Shown here one piece after another: positions 47,850 to 59,620 of a stretch of 64,000 nt of DNA. The first letter of the stretch is position 1. Every line of letters begins with the position of its first letter. Location: contig CAJNOP010000336.1 in the NCBI GenBank assembly GCA_905250075.1, positions 26,786 through 90,785 of the forward strand, written 5' to 3'. The position numbers were made by a program, and so were the translations under genes. The notes under the pieces are model-generated. The model was not told the origin of the DNA. It saw only the letters and a list, made by a program, of their open reading frames with translations, and made no database searches. This DNA comes from Rotaria sp. Silwood1. Taxonomy: Eukaryota; Rotifera; Eurotatoria; Philodinida; Philodinidae.

Positions 47850-50800
47850 TTCAAATTTAGTACTCAGTTCGAAGTAAATCACCATAGTAGCTATCTAATT
47901 GAAAACTACTTGAGAACTGAATAGTCTTCACAAATGCCCTATTCTATCCATACTCAGTTCTTCGAACTGATGCTTTGATTTCTGATATGATCCCATATCG
48001 CATGGCTAGTGAATAGCATCGACAATTTCCAGATTCGTGTATATCATTTACTTTGAAATATAATCTTTATCACGATTCCGATAAATGAAAATCATCACAC
48101 AGTGGAATGATCCCAATGATTACTTTGTTCAAGTACAACAGTCACTTGCCATCAATACTTAAATGTTGCTCATACTCGAACAACTCGCATCCTAGCTGAA
48201 TATATATGAAGAAATCTTTGTTCAAATAGTTTTCTTCAACCACAATTTATGTGATTAATATGCTGATCAAGAAATAAATACACCACAAACGATTGGTTTT
48301 AACCAAACTTTTGTTCAACTACATCATTCACTAAGAATAAACTATACTAGTGGATGGCATCGTCCAACAGCACTAAACAAATAAATCGTTACTAGTAGAG
48401 TACTGTTCAAGTATATAACACACATGGAGATGAATCATGTAGCTCGATTATGTTATTCAAGGTTACGAAGTAAATAAATCATTAGTAGTAGAGTACTGTT
48501 CACCTATATAACACGAATGGAGACGAATCATATAGCCTGATTATGTCATTCAAGATCACTAAGTAAATGAATCATTATTACTACAGTATTGTACAAGTAT
48601 ATAATGTCCATGAAGACAAATTATTTAGCTCGATCCTGTCATTTAAGACCACTAAGCTAATGAATCATTACTACCAGAGTACTATTCATGTATATAACAC
48701 ACATGGAGATAAATTATGTCGCTCGATTATGTCATTCAAGATCATTTAACCGATGAATCATTTTAACCATTAAGACTGTGTTTGTCTAGTTGGTCTCAAT
48801 ATAAGTAAAGAACAGCGATAGGTCACACGATAGGATGCTACGACGTATAAGAACAGTCAGGACAACAGATCTGTTCACGTTCCCACACCCGACAAAGGAA
48901 AGCGTGACCAAAACTGCTCATTTGATGATCACGCTACCAATGAATCATTTTAAACAAAGTTCTGTTCAATTATTTTAGTCTAAAACAATCGAGAACATTA
49001 GAATATATGATTAAACAGCATATATCAGATGAATCTTTCTGAACAAGGTTATGTTCAATTAATTCATTGTTAGACAATCAACGATAGTAGAACACCGTAT
49101 CATACAGCATATGTTCAATGAATGGTTCTCATCAAGAATCTGTTCAGTTATTTCACTCAGAATCACTCAATCAATGCCAGTAGAACACTTTATCGTGTAG
49201 CATATGCCAAGTGAATGATCCCCAACAAAGTTCTGGTCATTTATTTCACTCTACGGCAATCAGTGATAGTGGCACATCTTGTCGCTCAGCGTATGTCATA
49301 TGAATGATTCCTATTAAAATTCTGCTCAATTATTCTAATCTGAAATGACCTATAACAGGGTAATACATGATCGGATAACGCATGTCAGATAAATCACTCT
49401 AAGCAGTATTATGTTCAATTGTTTCACAGCTAAGCAAACTATAACAGTACAGCCAATTGTCATGTAATACATGTCATATGAATCATTCTGACCAATTTTC
49501 TATTCAATTATCTTACAGTGAAACAAGCAGTAGTAGTATAACACATGATCAATCAGCATGTGTCAGTTAAATCATTCTAACTAATGTTCTGTCCAATTAT
49601 TTCACTATGAAGCAAACGGTAGTAGTTCGGCACATGATCAAACAACTTATGTCAGTTGAATCACATTAAAGAGCGTTCTGTTCAATTATTTCACCGTGAA
49701 GCAAATGGAAGCAGCACAACACATGATTGAATGCCATATGTAAGTTGAATTGCTTTAATCAATGTTCTGTTTAATTATTTCACTGTAAAGCAAACGGTAC
49801 TAGTACAACATATGATTGAACAGAGCATGTCGGATGAACCATTTCAAGTAAAGTTCTATGCTGCTATTTCATTATAAAAGCAACAGATAACATCATAGCA
49901 CGTAATCGAACAACACAAGTCCGATGAATTTTTATTATAAGAGTTCTGTTCAATTATTCCACTTTAAGGCGACTGATGACAGTTGAACATCTGGTCGTAC
50001 AGCACATGTCAGATGAATTATTTCAAGAAAAGTTCTGTTCAGCTATTTTGCTATAAAGTAATCGATAGCAATCAAAAAGATGATGGCACAACACATGCTA
50101 CGCGGATCAATCTAATCAAGGTTATGTTCCATTATTTCACTTTGAAGCAACAGTTTACGATAAAACGCACTATCGCACAGTACGTATCAAATGAATCTTA
50201 CTGAGTAGCGTTTTGTTCAATATTTTCACCTTGAGACAGTAAGAAGCAATTCAACACTTGAGCAAACAACGCATGACAGATGAATCATTCTGAAGATGGT
50301 TTTGTTCAATTATTTCACGCTGGAACAAAGAGTAACAGTGAAACACATGATCAGATAGCATATGTCAGATGAATCTTTTTAACTAATGTTTTGTTCAATA
50401 ATTTCGCGCTAAAGCAACTGATAGCAGCCAATCAAGCTAATCGCACAGCGTATATTAGATGAATCACTCTTACCATTTTTCTGTCCAATTATTTTATACT
50501 ACAGTAACCTATAATAATAAAATACATGATCGCACAGTACATGTCAGATGAATCATTTTGAGGAAAGTTGTGTTTCGTTATTTCATACTGCACCAAATTA
50601 TTATAGTAAAACACATGATTGCATAGTGCATGACAGACGAACCGTTTTGAAAAAGACTTTGTTCAATTAATATCATACTGTAGCAAACTATAATAGTAAA
50701 ACACATGATCGCACAGTACATGTCAGATGAATCATTTTGACCAAAGTTTTGTTTCGTTATTTCATACTGCACCAAACTATTATAATAAAACACATGATTG

Positions 50801-53800
50801 CATAGTACATGACAAACGAACCGTTTTGAGTAAGATTTTGTTCATTTATTTTGTTCTAAGGCAGCATATAACAGCGGAACACATAGTTGAACAACGTATG
50901 CCACATGAATCACTATAATCAATGCTTGGCTCAAATAAATCACTCTCTCAGATCAAAAAGTAACTATGGATGAAAAGAATGATGATCTTTGAGCTAATGA
51001 ATGATCAGCACAATGTCTGAATTCAGATAAACCGCCTATCTTAAAGTAAAAGCCAACATTTTTTGATATTATAATGATCAACAAAACACTGAACAATTCG
51101 ATTAACATAAAGTACGTTTAACATCTCGTTGATTTTGTATCTATAGTGTGAATACACATCGCTGAAGGTTACATGGCAAATGAAGCAGGTTAGCAGTGAT
51201 CTGCACAAATATGTGACTTACGTCATAATCAAGTATTATGAGAAACTCCATGGATTATAATCAGATACATAGCGAATAATTCACAGCACGAATCCATTCT
51301 CGTATAACTTGGTCTTTAAACCGTAATTCTGGTAGTTCTGATGAGAAAACATCACGCTACGTATGCATAGTGCTGAACAGCATACTATTCATATGTTTTA
51401 ATGACTTCAAAGTAGAGACTCAATGTATAACATCTATTTTTAGAACTCATAGAATACGAATGTGTTACACCATGGATTCGTTCTAGTATGATACTGACTG
51501 CAAGATATTGTTTGTCTGCTCAACACGTTGGCAACGAAAAAACCTTAAATGAATCATTTTTAGCAGTAGTCTGTTCACATATGTCTCGTGTTTTAAAGTC
51601 TATGATGAATGGAGCTACAATAATTGCGTATGAGGTGGTTAATAATCAGCAGTAACAACAGCTCGATACTTGAACATTATTCACTCTGAAGCTAAGTAAG
51701 CCATTCGATCACATTATCGACGATGACTTGATAAGTGAACCATGCTTATGAAAATTCTGTTCAAATATATCATACATTTGCTAGCCGGGTATGTGAGTCC
51801 ATTACATCAGCAATGTGTCATTGACATATGAAAGATTCTCAGTAACGTTCCGTTCAAAAGTATCATTTTCTTTCAAGCTTGCTATGTCAATCCATCATGT
51901 TAGCGCAGATTTTCGGACAAATGGACAACTCTAAGTAGAATTTTATTCGTCTATGTGAACCACTTCAAGCTAAACTGTGTCAGTCAACAACATCAGCGAA
52001 GATCCATTGACAAATGTATCATCCTCATTAGATCTCTGTTCATCTATGATCAGCACTTCAAAATAACTTGTATTATTCGACTAGATTAGATAGGCTCCAA
52101 TGACAAATGAATCATTCTAATGAGAGTTCTGTTCATCTATACTTAGCACTTGACAGTAAATTGTTCCACTTAACTACATAAGCTAGATTTCCTAGGGAAA
52201 TGATACATTCGAAAGAAAATAGTGTTCAGTTATGTCTAGTACTTGAAATCGATGTATACCAACATATTGCATCCGTGAGATTCATTTGCAAGTAAATCAT
52301 TCTGAAGACAATATTTTTCAATTATATCATTCAGATTACAGCAAAATATGTCAGTCTATCACATCAGCGAAGTTTCGTTGACCAATGAATCCTTCTAACC
52401 AAGATTTTGTTCATTTATATCTTTCATTTCGAAGCGACACATATTAGTCTATCATAGAGGAAAAAATTTTCTCTCAAATAAATCATTTTTAAAAGATTTC
52501 TTTTCAAATATATCACTCATTGCAAAGAATCGTGTTTTAGTCGATCACATTAGTAAATATTTGTTGACAAATAAATAATTCTAAGTACAATAATGTTCAG
52601 CTATGTTAGGCACCTTAAAGCGGATAGTGTGAATCAATCATATAAGTAAATGTCTGTTGGCAAATGAAACATCATAAAAAGATTACTATTCTGCTATGTC
52701 TGACATCTCGAAGCAAGACTTGTTTAGTCAAATATATTAGTTAAGATTTATGCATAAATGAATTATTTTAACCAGCGTTCTGTAAAAATATATCATTTAC
52801 TTTGAGTTATAGTGCTTCAGTTGAACACATCAGCGAGGATTCGCCTACAAATGAATCATTTTAAAGAAGGAATTGTTCAACTATGTTCAGCTCGTCGAAG
52901 GAAGACATGTCAGTCGAACACATCAGCGAAGATTCACTTACAAATGAATCCTTTGAAACAGGGTTTTGTTCAACTAGATCACTCACTTTGAAGCATAGTG
53001 TTTCAATTGAACACATCAGCAAATACTCACTCACATATGAATCACTATAAGGAAGATCCTATTCATGTATATAATTTACTTCGAAACATAGTCTTTGAGT
53101 TCAACACATCAGCAAAGATTCACTCACAAATGAATCATTTTTATCAGGGTTCTGTTCAAATATATCACTTACTTTTAAGCAAAGTGTTTTAGTCAAACAC
53201 ACCAACGAAGATTCTCTCACAAATGAATCATTTTAACGAAAATCATATTCATGTATATGATTCTCTTTGAAATGATATGTTTCAGTCGAGCATATCAGCA
53301 AAGATTTACTTGAATACGAATCATTCTTAACAGGATTCAGTGAAAATATGTCACACGTTACAAAACAAAGCATATTAGTTCACTGTATCAGCGAATATTT
53401 GCTGTTAATTGAATCATTGTAAGCAAATCTCTGTTCATATATATCTAATACTTTGGAAGAAAGTAAATCAATAGCAAAATTTGCGAAGGCTCAGCGGCAA
53501 ATCTATGAGTCAGAGCAGATTAATGTTCATCTGTAGCGTTGAAACAAAAATGAAAACTCGTAAAAAACTCGTTTGATGGGACCACATGTCGTACGATTAG
53601 TGCAAACAATGGTCTCATTCATTTATGTCACCCATACGGCCTACTACTCGAAAATCTCTGATTGCTGGAAGACCTATACCGAATGAATAATTCCAATCAA
53701 CGCTCTATCTAAATATATCTCTTATCTCAAAGCATAGCGAGTGAATCGATCACATCAGTGAAGATTCCTTGAAATATGAATCATTTTGACGAGACTTCTA

Positions 53801-55400
53801 TTCACATATGTCTAGTGGTTCAAAGCAAAGTTTGCCAATCGATCACATGAGAAAAACTTCATTGACAAATAAATCATTTTAAGCAGAGCACTGTTCGTAT
53901 ACAGCATTCATTTCGTCATATAAGTGGATATCAGTCACATTCATGACAATATACATAACAAATGATTTCTTCTCACAAAGAACCTGTACAAATATGGTGA
54001 TATATGTGAAACAAGTTTTGACATGAAGGTACAAGATCGAAGTTGAAACAGTACATGGATCACTTCAAGTACAATTCTGTTCAATTATATTAATCATTCA
54101 AAATTCTGTGTGCCGATCGATTACACAAGCGAAGTTACATGATAAATTAATCACACTAAAAACGGTTCTATTCAAATTTATCGCTCTCTTCAAAGCAAAG
54201 TGTAACAGCTGATCCCATGAGCGAAGCTTCACTCAGTAATGAATCATTCTAAGCAAAAACCTGTCCATGTATATAGTTCACTTTCAAACAAAGTATATCA
54301 GCTGATCATATCAGCAAATATTCCTTGATAAACGAATCATTCTAAGCAAGATTCTGTTCAAGTATATGATTCACCTGCAAGCAAAATGTATTGATCAATT
54401 ATATTAGCAAAGGATTGTTGATAAATTAATCATTCTAACCAAGATTCTATTCATGAATATCATTCATTTTCAAGTAAAGTGCATCAGTTGATCACATTAG
54501 CAAAGATTTCTAGATAAATAAATTATTCTAACCAAATTTCTATTCATGAATATCATTTATTTTCAAGCAAAGTGCATCAGGTGATCACATTAGCAGTGGT
54601 TCCTTGATAAATGAATTACTTAAAGGAAATTTTTATTCAAATTTATCATTCTCTTCAAATCAAAGAGTGCCCGTTGATCACATTGACGAATATTCGTTGA
54701 CAAATGAATCAATTTAAGGAGGGTTTTATTCAAATTTATCATTCTCTTTGAAGCAAAGTGTATCGGTCGATCACATGAGCGAAGATTTATTGACCAATAA
54801 ATCATGCTAAACAGAGTTCTATTCAAATTTATCATTCTCTTCGAAGTAAAGTGTATCAATCAATCACGATAACGAAAATTTCTCGATAATGAATCATTTT
54901 AACCAAGATCCTATTCATGTATATGATTTAGTTGGAAGGAAAATCTGTCAGTCGATCACATTAGCGAAGTTTCCCTAGTAAATGAATAATTCCAATTAAG
55001 ATTCTGTTCCTGTATATAATTCACTTCGAAGCAAAATCTCTCAGTCGATTACATCAGCAAAAATTCCTTAACGCATAAATCATTCTAAATAGAGTTTTGT
55101 TCAAATGTATCATTCAATTTGAAGCAAAGTGCATTAGTGAATCACATTAGCAAAGATTTGTTGATAAATGAATAATTTGAATTAAGATTCTGTTCATGTG
55201 TATGATTCACTCCGAAGCAATGTCTGTCAGTTGGTCACATTAGCAACTATTCTTCGATAAATGAATCATTCTAAAAAAAGCTCTATTCAAATATATCATT
55301 CATGTCAAAGAAAAAAGTATTAGTCGATCACATCAGCCAAGGCTACTAGATAAGTAAATCATTCTAAGTAGGGTTCTGTTTAATTATTTTCGAATGCTTG
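47850..55400 (+). repeat. 7.5-kb degenerate tandem satellite, unit about 88-95 bp
   Basis: Three sub-blocks are seen. (i) 48380-48765: four well-conserved 93-bp units (TAGAGTACTGTTCAAGTATA, CACATGGAGATGAATCAT, TCATTCAAGATCACTAAGTA). (ii) 48900-50940: about 88-bp units with TTCTGTTCAATTATTTCAC, CACATGATCGAACAGCA and ATGTCAGATGAATCATT. (iii) 51500-55390: about 95-bp units with CAAATGAATCATTCTAAGCA, TTCTGTTCAAATATATCATT, CACTTTGAAGCAAAGTGT and CGATCACATTAGCAAAGATT. TGAATCATT and GTTCTGTTCA occur in most units of all blocks, so the blocks share an ancestor. Many units of block iii carry a small hairpin, CACTTTG-AAG-CAAAGTG. No long open frame crosses units. There are roughly 75-80 copies. Confidence 0.75.
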
Positions 55401-56360
55401 AAGACTAAATTTTTGTTGATAAAGTGACTATTGGAAAACATCGGAACTGAATAGTTGTTACAATCATTCTGTCCAAGTATTTTCTGCATCATAGAAAAGC
55501 TGCACAGTTGAAAACTAACTAAACTATAATATAGAATATGAATAACATGAAGTAATAGTTCGTTCAGTTAGCGTCTAATTCATTGCAAAATGTGGATCAA
55601 TAGACTTTTGATAGACAACTAGACGATACATGACTTTTTTCAAATAAACATCGATTCAGCTATTTGACCCGCTCGAAAGAAATTGTCAGAGGTATTTTCT
55701 CAAATCATGAAGATATAGTCCATGCATAACCTGGACAAGAGACATCTATTCATGGATAAAAAAAATAAAAAAACATCGATTGAAATGGTTATTTTTAAAA
55801 TTGTCGTCGAAAGGTTTCATGAATTTGGTTATTCCGAAAAAATTGAAATGATTCGATTACTTTCATTATTTTCATCCGTTTTTAATCTATGGTTTTCGTC
55901 ATTACGAGAAAACGTTTATTTTTTCCTTAGTGAAAACTTATTTTAATCGACGATTTCAATGTAAAATACATGATAAAAAATGATTAATTTAAAGTTTATC
56001 TGTACATTTGCTCTTACACATGCCGTTTTTACAAAGTCGGAGTATGCAAGAACAAGAGGTATGTTGTGCTCTGCTTTTTGCAGTATAATCAGTTAGACAT
56101 CGTTCTCTAGATACTTGCCACTTTATAATAATTATAGGGCAAACAGAACTTTTCAAAAGTGTGTCATCCAGATCATCGAACGGCAATGAAACTGCACATT
56201 GAGAAAAGCCCACGTAAATTATTTCATTTATGCTCGCAGAGGACTCAGGTGGCAAAAAACTACACTATTATTACTTCATGTTTTTCATGACTTGACTTTG
56301 GTCAAATTTTAAGATTTTCAATACTATTAGTTTGAGATACAATTCATCACCTTCATACAC
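55401..56360. other. Mostly non-coding stretch with a possible Cys-rich fragment
   Basis: A minus-strand frame at 56255-55989 reads SINEIIYVGFSQCAVSL and ends CSCILRLCKNGMCKSKC. It is cysteine-rich and could be a remnant exon of a secreted protein, but no start, splice partner or domain was confirmed. Confidence 0.25.
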
Positions 56361-56364
56361 TAAA

Positions 56365-56910
56365 TTTAAATGCGTCGTGTTTATGTATCGTGAATTATTG
56401 TGTCGTGCACTCCAGCAGAAAAATGTGTCGTGCTTAGAATGCATCGTATACAAATTTGTCGCATTCTGTCTGCCGACTATTCGTTCACCATTTTGTTGTG
56501 CACTCATAGCGATATATAAACAACGTGGTTTAACATACGAAAGATAAATTCTTAAAATATTCTCATTTTCTAGATTATTTTTCGATCATTTTCTTTATCG
56601 AGAAAATGCCAATCTCGATCCATGGTCAAGACATGACTACCCTGAACCGATCTGATGCATATCGAACCAACTCGAGATAGAACAGATTCTAGGATTTGAC
56701 CTGCTTGAGTCTTCAAAATAGAAATAATTAAATGGAATTGAATTGAAAAACAAACCGAAATATGATTTTCTAAAAGAACCAATAGAGAATGTGTCGCCTG
56801 TGTCGTATGAAATGTGTCGTGGTCTTGCTGAAGAAAATGTGTCGCAGTGAGCTCCTCGTGTCGCACTTTAATGTGTCGTACAATGTGTCGCAAATCACGA
56901 CACATGTGAC
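56365..56910. repeat. Two clusters of TGTGTCG heptamers
   Basis: TGTGTCG and close variants (TGCGTCG, TGTATCG) recur at about 56370-56460 and again, at least eight times, at about 56790-56905, ending in an inverted CGACACATGTGACACATT. The repeats are irregularly spaced and produce Cys/Val-rich chance frames on the plus strand. Confidence 0.5.
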
Positions 56911-57218
56911 ACATTTTAACTTAGTGTGCAGAACTAAAATCTTGGAAAAACATGCATGGTTTTCTGTGTTTCGTCATCAGAAGTTTAACAAGCATGATAC
57001 ATCATCTTTCTTGCATTCTTGAATTCTATGGATCGCTTTGTCGTGGTAGCTAAATGAATATGATGCAATGTACTTAAAATGAAAAAAACATATGTTCCAC
57101 AATATCCGAGTAGCACATCTACAAATAGACTTTAGCTCGACTTTAAAATGTGACGCCTTCTATGGGTATCCTTGAAAATTCAATCAAGTCCCTGTGTGGA
57201 AAATATAAGAGTTATAGG
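56911..57218. other. Short non-coding stretch
   Basis: No feature recognised before the minisatellite element that follows. Confidence 0.35.
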
Positions 57219-57490
57219 CAAGGGGGAAACAGCAGAGACTTCAGCCATGAAGTCCCGTGAAGTCTTGAAAGTCTTTTGAAGTCTTCTGAAGTCTCTTGAA
57301 GTCTCTTGAAGTCTTATGAATTCTCATAAAGTCTCTTGAAGTCCCTGAAGACTCATAAAGTCCCTTGAAGTCTTTGAAGTCTCATGAAGTTTCATGAAGT
57401 CTCAAGAAGTCTCATGAAGTCTCATGAACTCTCGTGAAGTCTTGTGAAGTCTCATGAAGTCTCTTGAAGTCTAATGAAGTCTCATGAAGG
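57219..57490 (+). mobile_element. GAAGTCT minisatellite element, right end replaced by G-rich sequence
   Basis: The left terminus CAAGGGGGAAACAGCAGAGA is intact. It is followed by about 24 units of GAAGTCTYNT. Instead of the right terminus GCTGTTTCCCCCTTG the array runs into GAAGGGGGTGGGTGTGAGTG. Confidence 0.6.
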
Positions 57491-57945
57491 GGGTGGGTGT
57501 GAGTGCCTGCAGGCCTCTCGATGTGCTGGGGGATGCCGAGGGCTAGCCCTCGGCCCTGTTTTAGCGTGTCTGCGAAAATTTTGCTATTTGTCTGTGAAAT
57601 TTTTAGTAGCGCTTAGAGTTCTGATTGAAAGGGACTGGCTGTCGCAAAGATATTCCAGTGCGCCTAGAAAATCTAGATGAAGACGGCTTTTTTTTGGTCT
57701 TCACTTCTGACTTTTGGGAAAATTGAGAGGCATTTATGAGTACTGTCTGCGAAAAATTATTAGCCACCGCCACTCTTAAAAACAATCAAGAGCCCTGGGT
57801 GGGTGTGGGGTGCGGGTGTTTCTCTGCTCCTAACACGCCCCATACCCACAGCCCACACCCACAGCCCACACCCACACTCATACCCGAACCCACCCCACAC
57901 ACCTGCACCCACACCCACAACCACACTCACCCACACCTACACCCT
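57487..57945. repeat. Telomere-like tracts between minisatellite elements
   Basis: A short GGGGGTGGGTGTGAGTG at 57487 is followed, after about 290 bp of unassigned sequence, by GGGTGGGTGTGGGGTGCGGG at 57797. A long C-rich run (CCCACACCCACAGCCC, ACCCACACCCACAACC) then extends to about 57945. G-rich then C-rich polarity again. Confidence 0.6.
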
Positions 57946-58110
57946 GTCGGTAATTGGGGAGGGGGGGGGAGGGGGGCGTATGTCCGTAATGTTCTGTTTC
58001 TCCGTTGCTAAGTGTCTGTAATGGGGTGAGAGGAGGGGGGAGCCACCAAACCTCGAACTGAAAACTACACTCACTATTTTCGAAGAAAATGTACGTGAGT
58101 TCCACAAAAC
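57946..58110 (+). repeat. G-rich-headed dispersed repeat, copy 2
   Basis: G runs at 57955-57975, then GTTGCTAAGTGTCTGTAATGG, a G-rich block, CTCGAACTGAAAACTACACT and GTGAGTTCCACAAAA. Same element order as at 22363-22556, about 35 kb away in the same orientation. Confidence 0.55.
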
Positions 58111-58374
58111 ACACTTTTGGGACCAATCAATTTTCAATATCATTCCTGTTCGTGGTTCTCGGAAGATACTAGTTACTCTGCTATGAATAAGGGTGTCAAT
58201 TTATATTTACTTTTCATTTAATTTACGCGTAAATTAAATGATAAATAATTCATATTTATTATAAAGTAAACGGTAAATGAGACCCCTACTATTTGATAAG
58301 TTTTGTTTTTTTGCATGTTATAGAGGTTTCATGTAATTTCTATAAGGTTTCTTTTGATACGCATGGAATCTGCC

Positions 58375-58796
58375 TCTTGAAGTCCTGTGAAGTCTGGTGA
58401 AGTCTTGTGAAGTCTTGCGAAGTTTTGTGAAGTCTTGCGAAGTTTTGTGAAGTCTTGCGAAGTTTTATGAAGTCTTGTGAAGTCTTATGAAGTCTTGTGA
58501 AGTTTTGTGAAGTCTGATGAAGTCTTATAAAGTCTCAGGAAGTCCTACAAAGTCTCTGAAGTCTCATGAAGTCCGTGAAGTCTCACGAAGTCTATGAAGT
58601 CTAACGAAGTCTTTGGAAGTCTTTTGAAGTCCCATGAAGCCATACGAAGTCTAATGAAATCTTGCGAAGTCATTTGAAGTCCTATGAAGTCTTCAGAAGT
58701 CTTTTGAAGTCTTTTGAAGTCTTGTGAAAATATGAAGCCACTGCGGCTGAAGTCTGTTGAAGTCTTAAAGTCTTGGAGTTCGCTGTTTCCCCCTTG
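58375..58796 (+). mobile_element. GAAGTCT minisatellite element with right terminus only
   Basis: About 36 units of the GAAGTCTYNT type, early ones GAAGTCTTGTGAAG. It ends GTTCGCTGTTTCCCCCTTG at 58796. The left terminus CAAGGGGG is absent here but present at 57219, so 57219-58796 could be one larger element with arrays at both ends. Confidence 0.6.
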
Positions 58797-59461
58797 GTTT
58801 TCCACGCAAGGATTTCAAATATCCTGCTTTCGTTACGAAATATGACAATGTCTTTCATATAAGTTCTTCTTCAGAGGTTAGCAGCGCTGGTCGATTCCAT
58901 GATGCAGCTTAAGTGTCCTAACGTTGTTCGCATACGAAACTATCTATTTCCACGTATCTCGTAGAATTACTTATGACGCCTAAATATCCGATAACTACTA
59001 TAGGATAGGGAGTGAGCAAGCGGATGGTTTTAGAAGTTTCTGTTTAAATTAGCGACAAATGCTGAACAGGAAAATTTTCGTCTATTCGATTAACAGGTAA
59101 CTCTATCGTTTTCATGACAGCATGTTTAACACTCAGTTACAGCTTAAAAAGGGATGAAAGCCACTGTGATCGGCGATTTCAATCCTACTGTTATCAAACA
59201 TGTGGGTACGAATATCAGTGTTGAACGTGACTGTGCGAGTCTGTGAAGAAGAATCCAATCAAACAATAAACCCACACACTGACACCGAGAAACTACTCCT
59301 GAAGGTATGCCAACATACAGAAATTCATCTTCTTTCCCTGCGCTACGCATCTACCGCAACAGGCAACATATTTCTCATGCACATCTCCAATACTATTCCA
59401 AAGAAATGCAGCCATCAACAGCAATTGAATACTGCACTCCTTCACGCAACGAAATACGTAC
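58797..59461. other. Stretch downstream of the Cys-rich exon
   Basis: On the minus strand about 59340-59400 reads IGDVHEKYVACCGRC. Related sequence is at about 61400 (AVVSEIYVKYSGRG) and 63930 (IGNVNEIYVDCCDGD), which may be further repeated exons of the same gene. No complete exon model could be made. Confidence 0.3.
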
Positions 59462-59620
59462 CGACACATATATTGTTGACGCAGGTATCACTAGTACAAT
59501 CCGATGAAACGTTGCAGCCTTGACCAATGTCACATGTCTTTCCTTCTGCCACACATGGACCTCCACAATCGACATCGCTTTCTCCTTGATTTTGAATACT
59601 GTCTGAGCATGATGGAGGTG
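59462..59620 (-). CDS. Cysteine-rich DVDCGG-type exon, copy 1 (53 codons)
   Basis: Acceptor TTTATTTAG and donor GTACGT bound exactly 159 nt, phase 1 at both ends, so the exon can be repeated or skipped without changing frame. It encodes CSDSIQNQGESDVDCGGPCV, then EGKTCDIGQGCNVSSDCTSD and TCVNNICV. The spacing C-x-D-(x)-I-Q-N...D-V-D-C-G-G-x-C...G-x-x-C...D-C-x-S-x-x-C-x-x-x-x-C matches a cysteine-rich repeat common in secreted bacterial (myxobacterial-type) and bdelloid surface proteins. The role is probably extracellular. The remainder of the gene was not resolved; a sister exon lies 2031 bp upstream on the same strand. Confidence 0.7.

Noticed and set aside
47850-55400. CRISPR-like array
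   Set aside because: Whole units of 88-95 bp diverge together, with no short exact repeat separated by unique spacers, and the genome is eukaryotic.
57878-58805. Minus-strand frames over the GAAGTCT arrays (repeats of D-F-K-R-L-x-K-T-S)
   Set aside because: Products of the minisatellite, not conserved between arrays.
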